Assembly (NCBI GenBank): GCA_900770025.1
Contig: CAAGIW010000032.1
Location: forward strand, 1-11,706
DNA: 11,706 nucleotides
Direction of reading: 5' to 3'
Origin: an uncultured Prevotella sp.
GTDB taxonomy: Bacteria > Bacteroidota > Bacteroidia > Bacteroidales > Bacteroidaceae
Shown: piece after piece, positions 5,555 through 11,706 of the stretch
How the letters are laid out: each line of letters starts with the position of its first letter
How positions within the stretch are numbered: the stretch's first letter is position 1
Notes under the pieces: model-generated
Databases searched by the model: none
The model's input: only the letters and a program-made list of their open reading frames with translations
Told to the model about the DNA's origin: nothing
Translations under genes and position numbers: made by a program

Positions 5555-7630
5555 TTACCAGCCTGGGTTCTGCCAGAAGCCGGTAGTGCTGCCCACTTCG
5601 GTGGTGAAGTTCTGCGCAGCATCCAATTCGTTCTGCGGAATGGGGCGATACAAGAACTTCTTCTTGGTGCCGTCGGCCTTGATGGCAGGTGAAGCCTGTG
5701 CGTTGTACTTGATGACATAGTCATACAGTTTGCCGGTGCGCTTCAGATCAAACCAGCGCATCTGCTCGCCACAGAGCTCGATGGCACGCTCGTTGAGCAC
5801 GATATCGAGGTCGGCATTGCCTTGCAATGTGTTGTCGGTACCAGCCTTGGCACGCACTGAACGCAGGGCATTGATGGTGGTCATGGCAGCTCCCGACTGT
5901 CCCAAAGCCACCTGAGCCTCTGCCTTGATGAGATACATCTCGGGCAGACGAATCACGATGGCGTCGCGGTTGGAGATGTCGTGGCAGGGATATTCGGTGT
6001 TGATGCCGCCCTTGTAGAAGTCCAAGAACTTCTTGATACCGGGGAATGAGCACCATCCACCCACCTTGTAAGTGTTGTAACGGTCGTCGCCATACACGTC
6101 AGACACTTTCTTGGCTGCCTCGGTGGGCAGGGCGGTAGCGGGATCCATGCTGGTATATACGGGGATGTCTCCACCGGCAGCAAACTGGATGCGATACTTG
6201 TTCTTTGCCCATGCCTGCTTGGCCTGTCCGGCAGCAGAGTTGCCATCCTCAAAGCAGTAGTAAATCAGAGTGTCCTGCTGCATCTGGGGATATTTGGGTG
6301 CATTGCCATAGAGGTCAGGACTTGCCACGTCATAGTGGTCGAGCAGGGTGGCCTCCACGCGCTGGTCGGTGGCGCGGTGCTCCTCCAGCAGTTGCCACAG
6401 GCGCAGGGAGGGCAGGTAGCGTGTGAATCCGCGTCCGTAGGGAGAGTATTTCTCCACCACGCTCACTTTAGTACCGGTGAGCTTGCTGGGCAACTGGAAG
6501 TTGGACGAAGTGTTGGGACGTATGAAGGCTGTGGTGTTGTTCACCTTGTTGTTGCCCACATCGGTGGCACCGTTGTTCCACATCGACACGAACATCAGCA
6601 GCATGGCACTTCCGCCGCGGGTGTAGCCGGTACGGGTAATCAAGCTGTTGTAGTCCATCGGCTTGTTGTCGCTGGTGCGGTGGCGCTTGGGAATACAGTT
6701 CACGGTGGTCTTCAAGTCTTCAGAGTAGGTTACGCCAAAGAGAGCCTCCTTGTTCTTGGTGTACGACTCGTTCTCCATGTACCACATGTCCTGATAGTTG
6801 GAGTAGAGTGAAGCATAGTCGGAAGCACCCATCACGGCATCAGCCTCGTTGATGGCAGCCTGGTAGAGTGCGTTCTTGTCCATGCCTGCATAGGTGGGGT
6901 TGCCTCCTATGCTCTGACCCAACTGTCCCTGCAGCCAAGATGCGGCATAGAGCAGCACGCGGGCCTTCAAAGCCCTGGCAGCCCAGTAGTTGGCGCGGCC
7001 TTCGCTCTTTATCTTGTAGTTGGCAGCCTCGAACATAGCGATAGACTGATCGAGGTCTTGCAGGATGCCACCATATACGATGTTCTCAGGAGTGCGCACG
7101 GGGTTCAGTTCCTGTTTCACGGCAGGTTCTTTCTTGTAGGGAATGGCGCCCCAGATATTCACCATGTGGAAGTGGTAGAAAGCGCGCAGGAACAGAGCCT
7201 CTGCAGTGTATTGTCCCTGCTTGTTGCCCAACTGTGTTGACTCGCCGATGTACTTGATGGCGTTGTTGGTCACGTCCACGGCACTGTTGAACATCTCCCA
7301 ATAGTGGTCCAAACTGGGGTTGTTGGCCACGTTGTTCTCTAATGCAGTGGCATCGAAGGTGTAAGAGCAGAGTGATTTCTGCTTGTTGTCATATCCGTAG
7401 TAGAACAGGTCGGTGCCCATTTCGCTCAAGCCTAATCCGGCCTCTTTGCCATACCAGCCACGGGTGTAGGAGTAGCTGGCGGCGAGCAGTCCCTCAACTC
7501 CCGATTTGGTGCCGTAGGTCAGGTCGGCAGTTTCGCCCACCTTGTTGTCCTCGTCCAGGAAGTCAGAGCATGAAGTTGTGCCAAGTGTCAGCAGCGACAT
7601 GGCCAACAAGATATATTTGTTTGTTTTCAT
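5555..7630 (-). CDS. susD: SusD/RagB-family outer-membrane lipoprotein
   Basis: This 691-residue surface lipoprotein would cap the adjacent SusC channel and bind its substrate. The signal peptide ends at a lipidated Cys21 (LGTTSC-SDFLDED). The helical SusD core includes AEALFLRAFYHFHMVNIWGAIP (split here as AEALFLRAFYHF, 143-154, and HMVNIWGAIP, 155-164). The C-terminal part has RLPEMYLIKAEAQVALGQ, MRWFDLKRTG (624-633) and RPIPQNELDAAQN (662-674), all family hallmarks. It is longer than the usual 500-600 residues; the insertions fall in the middle, where substrate-contacting loops vary. Start ATG 7630 is 21 bp after the susC stop, so the two genes are co-transcribed. The symbol is the family name only; starch is not implied and the substrate is unknown. 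The C-terminus is complete. Confidence 0.93.
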   Translation of the reverse strand: MKTNKYILLAMSLLTLGTTSCSDFLDEDNKVGETADLTYGTKSGVEGLLAASYSYTRGWYGKEAGLGLSEMGTDLFYYGYDNKQKSLCSYTFDATALENNVANNPSLDHYWEMFNSAVDVTNNAIKYIGESTQLGNKQGQYTAEALFLRAFYHFHMVNIWGAIPYKKEPAVKQELNPVRTPENIVYGGILQDLDQSIAMFEAANYKIKSEGRANYWAARALKARVLLYAASWLQGQLGQSIGGNPTYAGMDKNALYQAAINEADAVMGASDYASLYSNYQDMWYMENESYTKNKEALFGVTYSEDLKTTVNCIPKRHRTSDNKPMDYNSLITRTGYTRGGSAMLLMFVSMWNNGATDVGNNKVNNTTAFIRPNTSSNFQLPSKLTGTKVSVVEKYSPYGRGFTRYLPSLRLWQLLEEHRATDQRVEATLLDHYDVASPDLYGNAPKYPQMQQDTLIYYCFEDGNSAAGQAKQAWAKNKYRIQFAAGGDIPVYTSMDPATALPTEAAKKVSDVYGDDRYNTYKVGGWCSFPGIKKFLDFYKGGINTEYPCHDISNRDAIVIRLPEMYLIKAEAQVALGQSGAAMTTINALRSVRAKAGTDNTLQGNADLDIVLNERAIELCGEQMRWFDLKRTGKLYDYVIKYNAQASPAIKADGTKKKFLYRPIPQNELDAAQNFTTEVGSTTGFWQNPGW

Positions 7631-7651
7631 AATTGTCTTGCTTTATGCTTT

Positions 7652-10600
7652 TTAGAATTCGAGATTGATACCCAGTACCACTTGCTTCTGCATGGGGAAT
7701 GAGATGCTACCGCCGCGCTCGGGGTCATAGTTGTCTATCTTGCTCCATGTGAAGAAGTTTTTCAGAGAGCCATACACGCGGCAGTTGCTGATGCCCACCT
7801 TGCCCAGCAGGCACTGAGGCAGGTTGTACGACAAGGTGATGTCCTTAATCTTCAGGTAGTCTGCCTTTTCGTAGAGGAATGCTGACTTATAGTTGGAGTA
7901 CAGCTTGTTGGCGGTAGAGTTCAAACCCGGGCTGGGGAACTTGGCACCTGGGTTCTCGGGTGTCCAGTAGTCTATGTCACCCCAGTTGGCGCTCTCGTAG
8001 TTCAGCTGCTCGTTCATGTCGTAGGCGATGTAGCCGCCTAAGCGTGCGTAGAGCTGTACGCTCAGCGACAGGTTCTTGTAGGTGAAGGTGTTGGTCATAC
8101 CAATCACGTGGTCGGGGTCGCGCTGATAGGTGCGGCGGTCGTCAGAGTCGATAACGCCGTTGCCGTCCATATCCACAAGGCGGGGAGAACCCGGTGTACC
8201 GTAGCCGTCTTTGGCATAGTCGGCAATCTGGTTGTCGGGATGTGCGGCATTGTAGTCCTTCACATACTGCTGGTATTCGCCGATGCCCCAGATGCCAGCC
8301 ACTTCATAGTCGTAGTAGTTGTGCACGCGCTCGCCCACGAACAAACTCTTGTCGGTACCGTTGATATACTTGTTGGCGCTGCCTGTGAGTTCTGTAATCT
8401 CATCCTTGAAGTGGGTGTAGCTCACGTTGGCGGTCCAGTCGAAGTCCTTCAAGCGGATGATGTCTGCCATCAAAGAGGCCTCGATACCCATACCCTTGGT
8501 CTTGCCGATGTTGTCGATCACGGTGGGGAATACGGAAGAAGAAGGACCGGTGCGGTAGCAAAGCAGGTCGTAGGTCTTGTTCCAATACACATCCACGCTA
8601 CCGCTGATTCTTCCGTTCAGCAGGCCGAAGTCGAGTCCCAAGTCGATGGAAGAGGTCTTCTCCCATGTCAGTTCCTCGTTAGAGATGTTGCTGGGAATCT
8701 TTCCGGCGATGTCGTTTCCGCCGAAGTTATAATAGGTGTTCAGTTCGCTGAGGGTAGCCAATGTAGAGTAGGCTGCGATAGCAGCGTTGCCCGAGAGACC
8801 CCAAGAAGCGCGGAGCTTCAAGTTGCTCAGCCATGACTTGCTGCCTTCCATCCAAGATTCCTCGATGATGCGCCATCCTGCTGCCACTGAGGGGAAGTAG
8901 CCCCATTTGTGTCCCTTTGCCAAGGTGGAAGAACCATCAGCACGCAGAGAAGCGGTGAACAGATACTTGTCGGCAAAGGAGTAGTTCACACGTCCGAAGA
9001 AAGAGAGCATACGTGTCTTCACGTAGGTGTTGGTGGCCTTGGGAGAAGCAATCTTCGAAAGGTCATAGAATGCACTCTGATAGTAGTGGGTTGCTCCGGC
9101 ATCACCTTCCACGGTGCTCGACTCGGTGATGTCTTGTGTCAACTCATGTCCCAACAGCACGGTAAGGCTGTGCTTCGACTGTCCGAAGTCGGTCATGTAG
9201 TTGATGGTGTTATCCCAAGTCAGTCCGGTAGAGTTGCTCTTGGTTTGCTTGATATAGCTGGTAGAAGGGCTCTGGAAGCGCGGCTGGCTCTCATAGTCCT
9301 GATACAAACCGTTGCGAGAATCCTGACGATCTACTGCAAACTGCGAGCGGAAGGTGAGGCCTGCGATGGGAGCCACTTCCAAGTAGGCGTTGCCAAAGAA
9401 GCGAGTGCTCTCGATGTTGTTCTGGTAGGCACCCTCCACATCGTCGAGTGCAGGACTGCAGTGTGCGGCATACCAGGGGTTGGGGGTCTTGTTGATTTCG
9501 CCGTCGTTCAGGTAGGCGTGTGTCACGGTGGTCATCTTCAGCGACTGTGAGTAAACGCCCGAGTTGCGCTTGTCGTTGCTCTTGTAAGTGAACAGCAGGC
9601 TGCTTCCCACCTTGAAGATGTTGTTGATGCGGTGGTCGATGTTGAATTTTCCGTTGTAGCGGTTCAGCTTGTCGTTCTTCATCAAGCCGCGGTCGTTCAG
9701 CATACCGAGCGACACGTTGAAGTTGGTCTTGTCGTTTCCGCCCGAAACAGAGAACTCATAGTTCTGCGAAGTGGAGTTCTTCAGAATCAGGTCAGCCCAG
9801 TCGGTGTAGGTCTTGTTCTTGTATATGTCCAGTGTGGGTGTGCCGTCGGCCAGTGTTTCGGTGAGCACGTCTTCCACACCCAAGGCATTGTTGCCCCATG
9901 TGGTGAAGCCCGAAGCCACCCAGTCGTTGTAGTCCTTGGCATACTTGGCCTTGTCCACCATGCGCTGCACCTCGCGGTCGCCAAACATGGGGTTGGCCTT
10001 CTGTGTGGCACTGTTCCAAGAGTTGTACATGTTGAAGTTCACCTTGGTCTTGCCGCTCTTGCCTCGCTTGGTGGTGATGATGATCACACCGTTGGCACCG
10101 CGCGTACCATAGATGGCGGTAGAGGAAGCATCCTTCAGCACCTCCATCGACTCGATGTCAGAGGGGTTGAGGTCGAGGGTGGAACCATAGGGCACACCGT
10201 CCACCAGAATCAGCGGGTCGTTGGAAGCCAACAGCGAGCGTGCACCACGCAGGTTGATGCTCACGCCGCTACCAGCCTGTCCGTCGTCCTGCTGCAGGTC
10301 CATTCCAGGAATCTTGGCCTGCATGGCCTGCATAGCGTTGGCGGCAGCTACATTCTGTATGTCGGCCGGTTTGATGGATGAAACGGCACCGGTCAGGTCG
10401 CGCTTCTTCACCACGCCGTAACCGATCACCACGAGTTCATCGAGCTTGTTGGCATCCTCTTGGAGCACAATGTCGATGTTTGTCTGATTGCCCACTTTCA
10501 CCTGCTGTGAAAGAAAGCCCACGTAAGACACGTTGAGAACAGTGGCAGGGGTGACTTTCTGAAGGGTGAACTTTCCTTCAATGTCGGTCACTGTTCCGTT

Positions 10601-10747
10601 CGTACTTCCCGCAACGATGCTCACACCTATCATAGGTTCGCCTGTGGCGTCCTTCACGGTGCCATGAATCGTCTTCTGTGCATACGTCAGCAGACAAAGC
10701 ATGGCCATGAGCAAGGTCATGGACACCTTTTTGATTTGTTTTACCAT
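7652..10747 (-). CDS. susC: SusC/RagA-family TonB-dependent outer-membrane transporter
   Basis: This protein of 1031 residues (from ATG 10747) forms the beta-barrel importer powered by TonB, working with the downstream SusD. In order: signal peptide MVKQIKKVSMTLLMAMLCLL to about 24, CarboxypepD_reg-like domain (about 27-98, HGTVKDATGEPMIGVSI), TonB-box-like LDELVVIGYG (102-111), then plug domain with LVDGVPYGS (181-189) and the SusC motif SMEVLKDASSTAIYGTRGAN (200-219). The barrel follows and ends in VVLGINLEF with a terminal Phe. No STN signalling domain precedes the plug, so direct anti-sigma signalling is not suggested. The frame is open to 10828, but the upstream residues (MQIENKWAREN) are polar and lack a signal peptide, so ATG 10747 is preferred. 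The substrate is unknown; no CAZyme or regulator lies nearby in the window. Confidence 0.94.
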   Translation of the reverse strand: MVKQIKKVSMTLLMAMLCLLTYAQKTIHGTVKDATGEPMIGVSIVAGSTNGTVTDIEGKFTLQKVTPATVLNVSYVGFLSQQVKVGNQTNIDIVLQEDANKLDELVVIGYGVVKKRDLTGAVSSIKPADIQNVAAANAMQAMQAKIPGMDLQQDDGQAGSGVSINLRGARSLLASNDPLILVDGVPYGSTLDLNPSDIESMEVLKDASSTAIYGTRGANGVIIITTKRGKSGKTKVNFNMYNSWNSATQKANPMFGDREVQRMVDKAKYAKDYNDWVASGFTTWGNNALGVEDVLTETLADGTPTLDIYKNKTYTDWADLILKNSTSQNYEFSVSGGNDKTNFNVSLGMLNDRGLMKNDKLNRYNGKFNIDHRINNIFKVGSSLLFTYKSNDKRNSGVYSQSLKMTTVTHAYLNDGEINKTPNPWYAAHCSPALDDVEGAYQNNIESTRFFGNAYLEVAPIAGLTFRSQFAVDRQDSRNGLYQDYESQPRFQSPSTSYIKQTKSNSTGLTWDNTINYMTDFGQSKHSLTVLLGHELTQDITESSTVEGDAGATHYYQSAFYDLSKIASPKATNTYVKTRMLSFFGRVNYSFADKYLFTASLRADGSSTLAKGHKWGYFPSVAAGWRIIEESWMEGSKSWLSNLKLRASWGLSGNAAIAAYSTLATLSELNTYYNFGGNDIAGKIPSNISNEELTWEKTSSIDLGLDFGLLNGRISGSVDVYWNKTYDLLCYRTGPSSSVFPTVIDNIGKTKGMGIEASLMADIIRLKDFDWTANVSYTHFKDEITELTGSANKYINGTDKSLFVGERVHNYYDYEVAGIWGIGEYQQYVKDYNAAHPDNQIADYAKDGYGTPGSPRLVDMDGNGVIDSDDRRTYQRDPDHVIGMTNTFTYKNLSLSVQLYARLGGYIAYDMNEQLNYESANWGDIDYWTPENPGAKFPSPGLNSTANKLYSNYKSAFLYEKADYLKIKDITLSYNLPQCLLGKVGISNCRVYGSLKNFFTWSKIDNYDPERGGSISFPMQKQVVLGINLEF

Positions 10748-10825
10748 AAGTTGTTGTTTTAGGTTAATAGAATTGGGATTAGTCTTCTTTGATGAGTTCT
10801 CACGAGCCCACTTGTTTTCAATTTG

Positions 10826-10833
10826 CAAATATA
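10826..10833 (-). promoter_or_regulatory. Possible -7 element of the susC promoter
   Basis: The minus strand reads TATATTTG, matching TAnnTTTG, about 80 bp before the susC start; transcription would start near 10819. No good TTTG was found 19-21 nt upstream, so an activator or alternative sigma factor may be needed, as is common for regulated SusCD operons. Confidence 0.38.
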
Positions 10834-10936
10834 TTTCAAAGAGTTTAAATGTCTTTTATAGCGCAAATGATTTTATCAAAATTTAATAAAAATACCTATT
10901 GATTTAATAAATATTTTCAATATACAGATAAAAATC

Positions 10937-10949
10937 GACATATTATGTC
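10937..10949. promoter_or_regulatory. Palindrome upstream of susC, possible operator
   Basis: GACATA-T-TATGTC is a perfect 6-bp dyad around one base in A/T-rich DNA, about 190 bp before susC and about 105 bp upstream of the possible -7 box. It could bind a dimeric regulator. A chance palindrome in A/T-rich sequence is not excluded. Confidence 0.25.
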
Positions 10950-11046
10950 AATTTTTCCACCGTCTTTTTTAGAAGAATTAAAGATTTGAAGTAACAGTTG
11001 CCGAATGTTTTTACGAGAGAACAAGCTTCCGTTCTCTTGATTATCC

Positions 11047-11112
11047 CACGCTGTAAGTGCAAAAGCATGGATGAATAATGGGGCTGGATAATGCTTTTAC
11101 ACTTACAGTGTG
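11047..11112. repeat. 22-22-22 inverted repeat
   Basis: Two 22-bp arms (11047-11068 and 11091-11112) are complementary at 20 of 22 positions, sharing CTGTAAGTG and AAAAGCAT in the left arm, and are separated by exactly 22 bp. The same 22-bp length recurs in the tandem arrays of this window. No ORF is supported here. A smaller hairpin (AGAGAAC...GTTCTCT) lies at 11016-11037. Confidence 0.6.
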
Positions 11113-11159
11113 CATCGTTTGCATTCCATTAATACCCATGCCGTCGCTGTGCTCTTATA

Positions 11160-11215
11160 CCCAAGGTGCCGCTGTGCGCTGCCTTGGGCTGTGCGCTGAT
11201 TGGGCTTTCGGCCTG
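11160..11215. repeat. G/C-rich hairpin with short direct repeats
   Basis: CCCAAGG (11160-11166) pairs with CCTTGGG (11182-11188). GCTGTGCGCTG occurs at 11171-11181 and again at 11188-11198, and a further small hairpin GGGCTTTCGGCC follows at about 11202-11213. It looks like a dispersed intergenic element; it cannot be assigned to a family from this window alone. Confidence 0.45.
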
Positions 11216-11240
11216 CTATATGATGCCTCACATCTTTTTA

Positions 11241-11303
11241 TCCTTTAATTTTTTAATCCTTTCATCCTTTAATTTTTTAATCCTTTCATCCTTTATTTTT
11301 TTA
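11241..11303. repeat. 24-bp T-rich tandem repeat
   Basis: Two exact 24-bp copies starting TCCTTTAATTTTTTAATCC lie at 11241-11264 and 11265-11288, followed by a partial third copy from 11289. On the other strand the sequence reads ATTAAAAAATTAAAGGA, resembling the A-rich repeats at 39-77. Slippage of A/T-rich DNA is a sufficient explanation. Confidence 0.8.
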
Positions 11304-11332
11304 GAATACTACCCATAATACTATATTGAAAC

Positions 11333-11364
11333 TTGCAAAGGGGAGGGGTGATGTATTATCTTTG
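11333..11364 (+). promoter_or_regulatory. Bacteroidota-type promoter for candidate RNA
   Basis: TTG at 11333-11335 and TATCTTTG (TAnnTTTG) at 11357-11364 are 21 nt apart, matching the Bacteroidota promoter. It is not in front of any convincing ORF. Transcription would begin near 11371 toward the right. Confidence 0.6.
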
Positions 11365-11370
11365 CAATTG

Positions 11371-11590
11371 CAAACAGGTCTTTTGGCTGTCTTCCTTTCC
11401 GCTTTCCATACACTGCTTCGGCACGTGTATTCCATATATCTCCCTCGGTTGTCTCGCCGCTCGAATGAGAACCTGCCCACTGATGTTGTCTTTAAAGTGT
11501 GCAAATGTTTCCATAAATGATTGTATTTTGCCCGAAATAGCACCGCAAGTCTTATCGATTTGCCGTGCGGTTTCGGGCCTTTTTCGTTTT
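11371..11590 (+). ncRNA. Candidate small RNA (about 220 nt)
   Basis: The interval lies between a good promoter (11333-11364) and a strong intrinsic terminator (11530-11590) on the same strand and holds no persuasive coding sequence. Inside is a stable hairpin with a UUCG tetraloop: ATACAC-TGC-TTCG-GCA-C-GTGTAT at 11408-11430, with one bulged C. A second, weaker stem pairs TCTC 11452-11455 with GAGA 11467-11470. It does not resemble tmRNA, SRP RNA, RNase P or 6S RNA in what I can see. Alternatively it is the leader and attenuator of a gene beyond the window. The exact 5' end is inferred. Confidence 0.45.
11530..11590 (+). terminator. Intrinsic terminator of the candidate RNA
   Basis: GCCCGAAA (11530-11537) pairs with TTTCGGGC (11571-11578). 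Inside, GCACCGCAA pairs with TTGCCGTGC except for one C-C mismatch. The stem is followed by CTTTTTCGTTTTT. The reverse strand has no comparable U-tract, so it works rightward. Confidence 0.8.
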
Positions 11591-11634
11591 TCTTCCCCCA
11601 ATTCTCCTTCATTTTTCGCCGAAAAACAGCTTGC

Positions 11635-11706
11635 AAAACGCACCATTTTGCGTTGTAAAACGCACCGTTTTAGAATTCAAAACGCACCATTTTGCATTTC
11701 AAAACG
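11635..11706. repeat. Array D: 22-bp repeats running off the window
   Basis: Three units at 11635, 11657 and 11679, each 22 bp, plus AAAACG at the window end. The cores are AAAACGCACCATTTT, AAAACGCACCGTTTT (a dyad with arms AAAACG and CGTTTT) and AAAACGCACCATTTT, followed by GCRTT-like tails. Period and layout match array A. GCAAAACGCACCATTTT at 11633-11649 is the exact reverse complement of 315-331. Minus-strand frames overlapping it are translated repeat. Confidence 0.78.

Noticed and set aside
5404..5586. Forward 60-codon frame after the etf terminator
   Set aside because: It is the translated 25-26-bp array and runs into antisense susD sequence; no promoter is evident.
8108..8836. Long plus-strand frames opposite susC and susD (for example 242 and 249 codons)
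   Set aside because: They are antisense shadows of high-confidence genes and contain no recognisable domain.
10748..10828. N-terminal extension of SusC to 10828
   Set aside because: The extra 27 residues are polar and would bury the signal peptide; they also overlap the putative promoter box.
11301..11646. Minus-strand frames of 111 and 96 codons and a plus-strand frame of 64 codons
   Set aside because: They overlap the promoter, terminator hairpin and array D of the candidate RNA, match no family I recognise, and overlap each other in different frames.

Overview
The window looks like chromosomal DNA of a gut- or oral-type Bacteroidota, most likely Prevotella/Segatella or a close relative. 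The reasons are a SusC/SusD outer-membrane pair, promoters of the Bacteroidota type (TTTG about 19-21 nt upstream of TAnnTTTG), A-rich starts without Shine-Dalgarno sites, and an etfB-etfA-acyl-CoA dehydrogenase cluster whose proteins read like the Bacteroidales versions. No tRNA, rRNA or CRISPR array was seen.

Layout. 1-562: non-coding repeat DNA, made of G/C palindromes in A/T-rich sequence, then two arrays of 22-bp units. 563-748: promoter and about 150-nt leader. 749-5262 (+): etfB, etfA, a small DUF559 (Vsr/restriction-nuclease-like) ORF and an acyl-CoA dehydrogenase, closed by a strong terminator at 5281-5328. 5339-5510: array of 25-26-bp dyad repeats, followed by a hairpin that probably ends the opposing operon. 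5555-10747 (-): susC then susD, transcribed convergently toward the etf operon. 10748-11706: susC upstream region, several inverted and tandem repeats, a candidate small RNA with its own promoter and terminator (about 11371-11590), and the start of another 22-bp array.

Function. EtfA and EtfB form the FAD-containing electron-transfer flavoprotein that exchanges electrons with the acyl-CoA dehydrogenase, so these three genes make one redox module. SusC and SusD form a TonB-dependent outer-membrane importer with its substrate-binding lipoprotein. The substrate cannot be told, because no glycosidase, peptidase or regulator lies in the window.

Most unusual point. Both spacers of the etf operon are bounded by inverted copies of one GC-rich palindromic repeat (perfect 8-bp stem, 5-nt loop). 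One pair encloses the DUF559 ORF and looks like a small mobile element of about 564 bp. The other pair has no such ORF, and its right copy is translated as part of a 23-residue N-terminal extension of EtfA. This suggests a REP/RAYT-like partnership between a nuclease-like protein and a dispersed palindrome. That is an inference and needs genome-wide tests.
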